From DATKJY01 sp964540105 (GTDB taxonomy: Bacteria > Zixibacteria > MSB-5A5 > GN15 > FEB-12), in assembly GCA_964540105.1 (NCBI GenBank), contig CAZILL010000001.1:186001-250000 (forward strand): a stretch of 64,000 nt of DNA. Direction: 5' to 3'. Below are positions 8,890 to 16,133 of the stretch, piece by piece. A program made the position numbers and the translations under genes. Below the pieces are notes generated by a model. The model had not been told where the DNA came from. It was given only the letters and a program-made list of their open reading frames with translations, and did no database searches. Position 1 is the first letter of the stretch. Every line of letters starts with the position of its first letter.

Positions 8890-9837
8890 ATGGCGGAGAA
8901 CAATAATCATCAATTGCGCGTGGGGGTCATCGGTACGGGACCGGTCGGCTGTGTGCTGGCGACCCATCTGGCTGAGGCGGGGTCGTTTGTCGTGCCGTGC
9001 GACGTCTTTCCCAACAAGATCGACGCCATCAAGAAGAAGGGAATCGTCCTTTCACACACGATCGAGAAGCGTGTGAAACTCCCGCAGGTTGCCTATACCG
9101 TGCAGGAACTGGGAAGCTACGATCTTGATCTCATCGTTATAGCCGTCAAGACCCCTGATCTCAAGAAAGTGATCGACCAGATCAGGGAAATTGACACGAC
9201 CAAACTGCACGTCATGTGCGCGCAGAACGGGATCGACAACGAAATCGAGGTCGGTCAGGTATTCGGCGATCATAGAACGCTCCGGATGGTGGTCAATTTC
9301 GCAGGTAACATGGCCAACGATAATTCTGTTCATGTCAGCTTCTTCAATCCTCCGAATTATGTGGCATCTTTGGCTGATGGTGGTAACGCCATGGCCCAAC
9401 GTTTTGCCGACCTGCTTAACTCCGTAAAACTCGAGACCGAGATCCCAAGGGATATCCAGGACTATGTGTGGGAGAAGGCGATTTTGAACGCGGCTCTCAG
9501 CGCTGTATGCGCTATTACAAGGCGCACGATGAAAGAGGTGATGGACTTCCCCCGGACATTGGAGCTGGTCGAAGGCATCATCGATGAGTCCGTGCGTGTG
9601 GCTGAGATGGAACGCATTGAGCTGGGGAACAAGTTTCGCCGCTTCTGCATCCGCTACCTCAAGAACGCCGGTCACCATAGGCCGTCGATGCTGGTCGATC
9701 TGGAGAATGGGGATCCGACCGAGATTGATCAGCTCAACGGCAAGATCGTACAATACGGACGTAAGCACTGCCTGCCGACTCCGCTTAACCAATCGGTCAC
9801 GGCGTTAGTGCACCTTATGGAGAAGGCGCGCCAGTAG
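8890..9837 (+). CDS. Ketopantoate reductase (PanE/ApbA)-family dehydrogenase
   Basis: NAD(P)-dependent reductase of the PanE family, 315 residues from ATG 8890 (GGGAG upstream); a TTG at 8875 is in frame. The Rossmann loop GVIGTGPVGCVLATHLAEAG is at the N-terminus, and the conserved catalytic Lys region VWEKAILNAALSAVCAITRR near residue 197 is intact. PanE relatives include true ketopantoate reductase and D-2-hydroxyacid dehydrogenases acting on branched or aromatic 2-oxoacids. Its position between a dehydratase-family subunit and the activase argues for a 2-oxoacid to 2-hydroxyacid step rather than pantothenate synthesis, but this is inference. Confidence 0.75.
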   Translation: MAENNNHQLRVGVIGTGPVGCVLATHLAEAGSFVVPCDVFPNKIDAIKKKGIVLSHTIEKRVKLPQVAYTVQELGSYDLDLIVIAVKTPDLKKVIDQIREIDTTKLHVMCAQNGIDNEIEVGQVFGDHRTLRMVVNFAGNMANDNSVHVSFFNPPNYVASLADGGNAMAQRFADLLNSVKLETEIPRDIQDYVWEKAILNAALSAVCAITRRTMKEVMDFPRTLELVEGIIDESVRVAEMERIELGNKFRRFCIRYLKNAGHHRPSMLVDLENGDPTEIDQLNGKIVQYGRKHCLPTPLNQSVTALVHLMEKARQ

Positions 9838-9854
9838 GTTTGTTGGAATCGGCC

Positions 9855-10622
9855 ATGGGACAACACTATCTGGGTATCGATCTGGGTTCGTCGTACACGA
9901 AGTTCATCGTGATTGACAATGCGGGCAGTATTGCCCATCTTGCGGTCATTCCAACGTTGAGTCGGCGTCGTGACGAATTTGAGTCGGAGATGGAAACGAT
10001 ACGCAAGACCTACGACATTGAGCGAACCTGTTCGACCGGATATGGCCGTAAGAGTGTGCCGGCGGAGCTGCAGAAGACCGAACTTGTTTGTGCCGCCGCT
10101 GGAGTGTCCTGCCTGCATCCTGTCCATAAGTGCATTCTCGACATCGGCGGTGAAGACATCAAGGTTGTCGAGGCCGATCCCCAGGGGCGGGTGATCGATT
10201 TCTTCATGAATGATCGTTGTTCGGCGGGCACAGGGACATTCATAACCGAAATCGCCGAGCGTGCGGAGTTGCGGGTCGAGGAAATGAACGCCTTGTCGAG
10301 GAAATCGACCTCTCCCCGGGTCATGAACAGCTTCTGTACGGTCTTCGCCAAGAGCGAGATTCTGGGGTGGAAGTTCAGCGGGACCCCAATCGAGGATATC
10401 GCACGCGGCATCTACCTGTCGGTCGTGGATCGCATCTGTAAGTTGCCTATCAAGAGCGAGCTACCCCTATTCCTCTGCGGCGGGGTCATTGCCTACCATG
10501 ACTATCTCGGCGAATTGCTCAAGAAAGCGCTGGGAGTCGAGCTTACGATTGTGTCGCGGCCTCAATTTGTTGTCGCTCTCGGAGCTGCGGCATTGGCCCG
10601 CGCTGAGATGCCGGTCGCATGA
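9855..10622 (+). CDS. ASKHA activase for the second dehydratase/reductase system
   Basis: ATP-dependent activator of the HgdC/BcrD type, expected to form a homodimer around one 4Fe-4S cluster. From ATG 9855 it is 255 residues: GIDLGSSYTKFIVID (phosphate 1), CSTGYGRKSVP, LDIGGEDIKVVEADPQG (phosphate 2), C122 in NDRCSAGTGTF and C161 in NSFCTVFAKSEI (39 apart) and FLCGGVIAY near the end. A TTG at 9840 is an alternative start. It lacks the long BcrA insertion. Together with the 7657-8865 product it forms a second, self-contained ATP-driven redox pair inside the benzoyl-CoA locus. Confidence 0.85.
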   Translation: MGQHYLGIDLGSSYTKFIVIDNAGSIAHLAVIPTLSRRRDEFESEMETIRKTYDIERTCSTGYGRKSVPAELQKTELVCAAAGVSCLHPVHKCILDIGGEDIKVVEADPQGRVIDFFMNDRCSAGTGTFITEIAERAELRVEEMNALSRKSTSPRVMNSFCTVFAKSEILGWKFSGTPIEDIARGIYLSVVDRICKLPIKSELPLFLCGGVIAYHDYLGELLKKALGVELTIVSRPQFVVALGAAALARAEMPVA

Positions 10623-10729
10623 GAGAGCCTGAAAAAGTATGTCGGCTCGGGTTGACTCCTGCATGACCAATACGAAGAAGGCCCGTGTTCGAGAGAGTAT
10701 TGTTGCAAGCGAAGCGAAGGAGTGATGAG

Positions 10730-11785
10730 GTGGAGACAATTCATGCCTATCAGATGACTGCAAAAGATGCCCCGCTGGAGAGAGTACGTCTAACCGCGCC
10801 ACAACTTGGGGGAAAAGAGGCCTTGATTCAAGTTGCTGGCTGCGGCGTGTGTCACACTGATCTGAGCTTTTGGCACTACGGCGTGCCCACAAGACACGAA
10901 ATGCCACTGGTGCTCGGACATGAGATTTCCGGAACAGTGATTGCGGGACCATCGGACCTGTTGGGGAAACCAGTTATTGTGCCCGCGGTGCTGCCTTGTG
11001 GGGAGTGCGATCTGTGCCGACGAGGGCGCGGTAACATCTGTCAAGGGCAGAAGATGCCCGGCAACGACTTTCACGGCGGCTTCGCCAGCCATGTCGTCGT
11101 CCCGTCTCGGTTTCTCGTTACCGTTTCGCAGAAAGCGCTCGCGCATCATTCGCTCGCGGAACTGTCGGTAATCGCCGATGCGGTGTCGACCCCGTATCAG
11201 GTGATCGTCAAGAGTGACCTCAGACCCGGGGATTTGGCGATTATCATCGGTGTCGGTGGAATCGGCATCTACGCCGCGCAGCTGGCGAAGATTCTCGGTG
11301 GACTGGTTCTGGCGATCGATGTTTCGTCAGAGAAACTGGACCAACTCAAGGGACTTGGCATCACGGCGACCGTCAATTCCAAGGGTTTGGACATCAAGGA
11401 AATCAAGAACCGTGTGAAAGGGCTCTGTAAGGAGCTTGGAGCGCCGTCGCACAGCTGGAAGATCTACGAAATGTCCGGGACACAGGCGGGTCAGGAACTC
11501 GCCTTCGCGCTGCTGGGAATAGCCGCCACACTCTCGATTGTTGGATTCACACTCGATAAGCTGGAAACACGCTTGAGCAACCTGATGGCGTTTGATGCCA
11601 CGATCATCGGGACCTGGGGATGTAAACCGGAACTATACTCCGACGTGCTTGATCTGGTCGCCGACGGAAAGCTCCAACTCAGGCAGTACACGGATACGAA
11701 GCCGATGTCGCAGATCAACGACGTGTTTCGGCAGACGCTGGAGCACAAACTGACGAAGCGCTCGGTGATGGTGCCGGATTTTTGA
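10730..11785 (+). CDS. had: 6-hydroxycyclohex-1-ene-1-carbonyl-CoA dehydrogenase
   Basis: Zinc-type medium-chain dehydrogenase that oxidises the hydrated dienoyl-CoA to 6-oxocyclohex-1-ene-1-carbonyl-CoA with NAD. I choose GTG 10730 (351 residues) because an AAGGAG lies just upstream; the frame is open from 10685. Motifs: GCGVCHTDLSFWHYGVPT (catalytic zinc Cys), LVLGHEISGTV, CGECDLCRRGRGNIC (structural zinc Cys), and IIGVGGIGIYAAQLAK (NAD fold). The KDAPLERVRL start, the GNDFHGGFASHV segment and the position directly before Oah and Dch match the benzoyl-CoA pathway enzyme rather than a generic alcohol dehydrogenase. Confidence 0.88.
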   Translation: METIHAYQMTAKDAPLERVRLTAPQLGGKEALIQVAGCGVCHTDLSFWHYGVPTRHEMPLVLGHEISGTVIAGPSDLLGKPVIVPAVLPCGECDLCRRGRGNICQGQKMPGNDFHGGFASHVVVPSRFLVTVSQKALAHHSLAELSVIADAVSTPYQVIVKSDLRPGDLAIIIGVGGIGIYAAQLAKILGGLVLAIDVSSEKLDQLKGLGITATVNSKGLDIKEIKNRVKGLCKELGAPSHSWKIYEMSGTQAGQELAFALLGIAATLSIVGFTLDKLETRLSNLMAFDATIIGTWGCKPELYSDVLDLVADGKLQLRQYTDTKPMSQINDVFRQTLEHKLTKRSVMVPDF

Positions 11786-11855
11786 GTCGGGTGGGCTGAT
11801 GCCAAGTGATCAGACTATGAATTGTAGAGAAACTGCAGATACAAGGAAGAATGCC

Positions 11856-12941
11856 ATGAGCCATACGCTGCAAAGTCATAACATCGTTGAAATCGATTTC
11901 ACCGAAATCATCTACGAACTCAAACCTTGCCTGGACAAAACTGGAAAACCGGTTGCGGGTCTACACAACGCATGGATCTCTCTGAATAATCCCAAACAGT
12001 TCAACTCCTATACGACCAAGGCTGTGAAAGAAGTCATTCTGGCCTTCCGCAAGGCATCGAATGACCGCTCGGTGGTCTCTGTTGTTTTCACGGCGGTCGG
12101 GGACAAGGCGTTCTGCACGGGCGGAAACACGAAGGAATATGCCGAATACTATGCCGGCCGCCCACTCGAGTATAAGCAGTACATGCGGCTTTTCAACGAT
12201 ATGATCACGAGCATTCTCATGTGCGACAAGCCGGTCATTTGCCGGGTCAACGGAATGCGCATTGCCGGCGGGCAGGAGATCGGCATGGCGTGCGACTTCA
12301 CGATCGCCAGCGACTTGGCCCTTTTTGGCCAAGCAGGTCCAAAGCATGGGAGCGCTCCCGACGGCGGAAGCACTGACTTTCTCCACCTATTCGTTGGTAT
12401 CGAGCGCGCCATGCAGAGCTGCACACTGTGCGAAATGTGGGGCGCCTACGAGGCCAAGCAGATCGGCCTGATTACCGAGGCGGTGCCGGTACTCAAGGTC
12501 GAAGGCAAGTTTGTTCGTAACCCGCTGGTTGTTACTGACCGGTGGCTCGACGCATCAGGCGATATAGTCTACGGTCGGAAGAAATCGGGCGCCGAACTTG
12601 CCGCGTCAAAGGAGTTGATGGCGAAGGGAGCAATTGACCTCGGACCTCTCGATGATGCCGTGAACGGGTTGGCTACGAAACTGCTTTACATGATGCCTGA
12701 TTGTGTGAACAAGACGCTGAACAGCTTGCGCAAGAAAAAGCTGGAACATTGGGACAAGAACCATCAGAGCAATCGCGACTGGCTTGGACTGAATATGATG
12801 ACCGAGGGGAAGGCAGGATTCCGTGCCTTCAACGAGGGACCAAAGGAGAATCGCGAAGTCGATTTCATCAAACTACGCCAGATGCTCTCCGAAGGGCATC
12901 CGTGGGATGAAGAACTGGTCAACGCGATCTTACCGAGGTGA
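11856..12941 (+). CDS. oah: 6-oxocyclohex-1-ene-1-carbonyl-CoA hydrolase (ring-cleaving)
   Basis: Crotonase-fold enzyme that adds water and hydrolytically opens the alicyclic ring to give 3-hydroxypimeloyl-CoA. It is the diagnostic gene (bamA/oah) for benzoyl-CoA degraders. I start at ATG 11856, preceded by AAGGA (361 residues); upstream in-frame ATGs at 11799 and 11817 are less likely. Visible family features are WISLNNPKQFNSYTTKAVKE, FCTGGNTKEYAEYYAGRP, RVNGMRIAGGQEIGMACD and the AGPKHGSAPDGGSTDF stretch, which is much longer and more specific than in ordinary enoyl-CoA hydratases. It sits between had and dch. Confidence 0.93.
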   Translation: MSHTLQSHNIVEIDFTEIIYELKPCLDKTGKPVAGLHNAWISLNNPKQFNSYTTKAVKEVILAFRKASNDRSVVSVVFTAVGDKAFCTGGNTKEYAEYYAGRPLEYKQYMRLFNDMITSILMCDKPVICRVNGMRIAGGQEIGMACDFTIASDLALFGQAGPKHGSAPDGGSTDFLHLFVGIERAMQSCTLCEMWGAYEAKQIGLITEAVPVLKVEGKFVRNPLVVTDRWLDASGDIVYGRKKSGAELAASKELMAKGAIDLGPLDDAVNGLATKLLYMMPDCVNKTLNSLRKKKLEHWDKNHQSNRDWLGLNMMTEGKAGFRAFNEGPKENREVDFIKLRQMLSEGHPWDEELVNAILPR

Positions 12942-12946
12942 ATTGA

Positions 12947-13723
12947 ATGCCTGAGAGAATACTGCTCGAGTACAGCCGTGAAAACCAAGTAGTGCGGGTG
13001 ACGCTGAGCGCCCCCAAGGGGAATGTTCTCGATGCCGCCATGATGAGTGAGCTGCAAAGCGCCTTCGAGGAATTCAAGGTTCATCAGGAGTTGAAATTGA
13101 TCCTGTTCACCGGATCAGGAGATCATTTCAGTTTCGGTGCGAGCGTGGCTGAGCATACTCGCGAGAAGGCTCCTGCGATGCTAGCGCAATTCCACGGTCT
13201 CTTCTACTCGCTGATTGAGCTCTCGATCCCGACTGCGGCGGTTGTGTCGGGGCAGTGTCTGGGAGGAGGGCTGGAGCTGGCTCTCGTGTGCAACTTTCTG
13301 TTTGTCGATCAGACAGCGCGACTCGGACAACCTGAGATCAGCCTTGGCGTTTTCCCGCCACCGGCATCGCTGATCCTGCCGATGAGAATCGGTCAGACCA
13401 AGGCCGACGACCTGCTTCTCACCGGCCGAAGCGTCACGGGACAGGAGGCAGTAGCGTTGGGACTGGCCACACAGCTCTTTGAGTCGCGGGCCGCGATGGC
13501 CGAGGGTATTGAGAGCTGGCTCAGCACCCATATCATGCCGAAGAGCGCGTCGTCGCTGCGATTTGCGGTTCGAGCGGCTCGGCACAGCTTCAATGAGAAT
13601 CTTCGGGAGCGTTTGAAGAAACTTGAACAGATCTATCTCGATAACCTGATGGCAACACACGACGCCAATGAAGGGATCGCGTCGTTTCTGGAACGCCGCG
13701 CTCCGGCATGGAAGAACATGTAG
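12947..13723 (+). CDS. dch: Cyclohexa-1,5-dienecarbonyl-CoA hydratase
   Basis: Crotonase-family hydratase acting on the first product of benzoyl-CoA reductase. The 258-residue protein starts at ATG 12947, 5 bases after oah, with GAGGTGA upstream. Oxyanion-hole segments are visible as FSFGASVAEHTREKAPAML and VSGQCLGGGLELALVCN, followed by RLGQPEISLGVFPPPASLILP, a pattern typical of the dienoyl-CoA hydratases Dch/BzdW/BamR. The adjacency had-oah-dch covers the full modified beta-oxidation part of the pathway. Confidence 0.88.
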   Translation: MPERILLEYSRENQVVRVTLSAPKGNVLDAAMMSELQSAFEEFKVHQELKLILFTGSGDHFSFGASVAEHTREKAPAMLAQFHGLFYSLIELSIPTAAVVSGQCLGGGLELALVCNFLFVDQTARLGQPEISLGVFPPPASLILPMRIGQTKADDLLLTGRSVTGQEAVALGLATQLFESRAAMAEGIESWLSTHIMPKSASSLRFAVRAARHSFNENLRERLKKLEQIYLDNLMATHDANEGIASFLERRAPAWKNM

Positions 13724-13752
13724 GTGGACGCACGCTGAGACAAGGGTGGTCA

Positions 13753-14490
13753 ATGTCGTTTGAAGGAAAATCGGTAGTCGTGACAGGAGGGGCTCGCGGA
13801 ATCGGCAGCGCGATTGTTAAGCGTTTCGCGAGGGAAGGGGCGTTCATATCGATCCTCGATCTTCATCCTGAGACAGACAGGTCAGGCGAGTTTCGTCAGC
13901 AGATTCACATCTTCGAAGGGGATGTCGGGAACGGCAGTGACGTCGAGGCATTTGTGAAAGAGGTCATGACCCGTTGTGCTCGCGTTGACATTCTGATCAA
14001 CAACGCCGGTATCATTCGAGACAATGTGATCTGGCGGATGCCGGAAGAGGACTTTGACACCGTGGTGCGCGTGAATTTGAAGGGTTCGTGGCTCATGTGC
14101 CGGCAGATAGCCCCACACATGAGGCAGCAAATGTCCGGCCGCATCGTCAATATCGCTTCGCGGGCCTGGCTCGGGAATGTGGGGCAGTCGAATTACTCAT
14201 CCTCCAAAGGGGGATTGATTAGCCTGACTCGTGTTCTGGCTCTGGAACTCGCCAAGTTCAACGTCACCGTTAATGCGATCGCGCCAGGGCTGATCGATAC
14301 GCCCCTGACGAGAAACCTTCCAGCCGCCGCACTTGAGAAGCTGATATCGATGCAACCCGGTGGCCGAATCGGCAAGCCCGAAGACATCGCGAATGCCGCA
14401 GCTTTTCTGGCGTCCGACGATGCGCAGTTCATCACCGGTCAGGTGTTGCATGTCGATGGCGGCAAGAGCATCGGGGCTACTGTACTGTAA
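13753..14490 (+). CDS. Short-chain dehydrogenase (FabG-like), candidate 3-hydroxypimeloyl-CoA dehydrogenase
   Basis: Classical SDR of 245 residues from ATG 13753, preceded by AGGGTGG; an in-frame ATG at 13708 would overlap dch. Motifs are complete: TGGARGIGSAIVKRF (cofactor loop), LINNAGIIRD, INIASRAW-like strand VNIASRAWLG, catalytic SNYSSSKGGLISLT (Tyr-x3-Lys) and VLHVDGGKSIG at the end. FabG-type enzymes reduce 3-oxoacyl chains; here, after Oah and before a thiolase, oxidation of 3-hydroxypimeloyl-CoA to 3-oxopimeloyl-CoA is the most economical role. The substrate is inferred from context only. Confidence 0.8.
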   Translation: MSFEGKSVVVTGGARGIGSAIVKRFAREGAFISILDLHPETDRSGEFRQQIHIFEGDVGNGSDVEAFVKEVMTRCARVDILINNAGIIRDNVIWRMPEEDFDTVVRVNLKGSWLMCRQIAPHMRQQMSGRIVNIASRAWLGNVGQSNYSSSKGGLISLTRVLALELAKFNVTVNAIAPGLIDTPLTRNLPAAALEKLISMQPGGRIGKPEDIANAAAFLASDDAQFITGQVLHVDGGKSIGATVL

Positions 14491-14518
14491 TGTTGTTGCG
14501 GCGTGAAGGTCTTCAAAC

Positions 14519-15658
14519 ATGAACCGGGTCTATCTTGTCGACGGTTGCCGATCCCCGATCGGTAGAGGGCATCCCGAGAAAGGGATCTTTCGGGGGCTGC
14601 GCGCTGATGAACTGGCTGCGCAGACGCTTCTTGCCCTGCTGGATCGTGTGCGCGTTGATCCCTCCGAAATCGATGATTTCTACCTGGGTTGCGTGGGACA
14701 ACATGGGGAGCAGGGTAAGAACCTCGCCCGCCTTGTCATTCTGCTCGCGGGATTGCCGCTATCCCTTCCCGGCGCCACAGTCAACCGTCTGTGTGCTTCA
14801 AGTCTGACCGCGCTTCAAATGGCCGCCGACAGCATTCGCGCCGGTAGCAGCAGGCTCATGCTCGCGGGAGGTGTGGAGCATATGGGGCATGTCCCGATGA
14901 CGGCTGCGCTGGATTACAATCCGAATCTGTTTGCGCAGGCAGAATTCCAGTGGACCAACATGGGCTTGACGGCTGAGAAACTGGCCGCGATCCATACCAT
15001 TACTCGCATAGAGCAGGATGAGTTTGCGGCAGAAAGCAACCGTCGCTACTTTCACGCTTGCGAGTCGGGCCATCTCGCGCGTGAGATTGTGCCTATTCGA
15101 TTATCGGATGGGGCCACTATCGTGAGCGACGAAGAACCTCGAGAATCAACCGTGGAACAGCTGGCCGCCCTCCGAACCGTCTTCAAGGAATCAGGTACCG
15201 TAACTGCGGCCAATAGTTCGGGTGTTGCAGACGGCGCCTGTATGGCTCTCTTGTGTGACAGTGAGTTGGTTCCGAAACTCGGGGTCAGGCCGCTGGTGCG
15301 AATTGAAGCAACCGTTAATGTCGGCCTCGATCCGACTGTTATGGGGCTCGGGCCGGTGTTCGCAATTCGAAAACTCCTCGAAAGAACGAATCTGCAGCTA
15401 CGCGATATCGATCTGTTTGAGATCAATGAAGCGTTTGCGGTTCAGGCATTGGTCTGTCAGAAAGAGCTTGGCATCGATTCCGAGCAACTCAATATCCACG
15501 GTGGGGCGGTTGCGCTCGGACACCCGCTCGGTATGTCCGGACTGCGCATAGCCGTTACGCTGGCGCACTCCATGGCAGCGCGAGACGCACGGCGCGGGAT
15601 TGCGTCGATGTGCGTCGGTCACGGCCAGGGAGTGGCGATGCTTCTGGAGAGGGAGTAA
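14519..15658 (+). CDS. Thiolase (acetyl-CoA acyltransferase), candidate 3-oxopimeloyl-CoA thiolase
   Basis: Canonical degradative thiolase of 379 residues. The nucleophilic Cys is in VNRLCASSLTALQMAADSI near residue 88, FEINEAFAVQAL and GGAVALGHPLGMSGLR supply the Asn/His residues, and MCVGHGQGVAML carries the second catalytic Cys. It would split 3-oxopimeloyl-CoA into glutaryl-CoA and acetyl-CoA after the SDR. It starts 28 bases after the SDR and ends 7 bases before hcrC. A biosynthetic acetoacetyl-CoA role cannot be excluded from sequence. Confidence 0.85.
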   Translation: MNRVYLVDGCRSPIGRGHPEKGIFRGLRADELAAQTLLALLDRVRVDPSEIDDFYLGCVGQHGEQGKNLARLVILLAGLPLSLPGATVNRLCASSLTALQMAADSIRAGSSRLMLAGGVEHMGHVPMTAALDYNPNLFAQAEFQWTNMGLTAEKLAAIHTITRIEQDEFAAESNRRYFHACESGHLAREIVPIRLSDGATIVSDEEPRESTVEQLAALRTVFKESGTVTAANSSGVADGACMALLCDSELVPKLGVRPLVRIEATVNVGLDPTVMGLGPVFAIRKLLERTNLQLRDIDLFEINEAFAVQALVCQKELGIDSEQLNIHGGAVALGHPLGMSGLRIAVTLAHSMAARDARRGIASMCVGHGQGVAMLLERE

Positions 15659-15665
15659 GAGCGCG

Positions 15666-16133
15666 ATGCTGCAAGTCACGCTATCGGTCAACGGATTTTC
15701 ACGAACATTGCTCGTGCATCCACACGAAACACTGCTGTACACTCTTCGCGAACGGCTCTTGCTGATCGGCACCAAGCGCGGGTGTGACCAGGGATCATGC
15801 GGCAGCTGTACGGTCATCGTGAGTGGCAAACCCGTTCTCAGTTGTATCACTCCCACCATGAAGTGTGATGGAAAGGAAATCAGGACCATCGAGGGGGTGG
15901 CGGAGAATGGCACGCTCCATCCCGTGCAGGAACAACTGGTGGAGAAGGGGGCGATTCAGTGCGGGTACTGCACGCCCGGGATCGTCATGACTGCCATCGC
16001 CTTTCTCGAACGCAATGGTGACCCTTCGGAAGGCGAGATTCGCGACGCGCTCTCGGGGAATCTCTGTCGCTGCACGGGTTATGCCAAGATTGTTGAGGCT
16101 GTGCAGTGCGCAGCGAAGGAGTTGCGCACGTGA
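15666..16133 (+). CDS. hcrC: 4-hydroxybenzoyl-CoA reductase-type, gamma subunit (2x[2Fe-2S])
   Basis: Small iron-sulfur subunit of a xanthine-oxidase-family molybdenum enzyme. From ATG 15666 it has 155 residues. C40, C45, C48 and C60 form the plant-type 2Fe-2S site (CDQGSCGSC), and C99, C102, C134 and C136 the second one (CGYC and CRC). It relays electrons from reduced ferredoxin towards the Mo subunit. Its stop overlaps the next gene by 4 bases (GTGA). The gene order small, large, medium (C-A-B) matches the Thauera hcrCAB order. Confidence 0.85.
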   Translation: MLQVTLSVNGFSRTLLVHPHETLLYTLRERLLLIGTKRGCDQGSCGSCTVIVSGKPVLSCITPTMKCDGKEIRTIEGVAENGTLHPVQEQLVEKGAIQCGYCTPGIVMTAIAFLERNGDPSEGEIRDALSGNLCRCTGYAKIVEAVQCAAKELRT

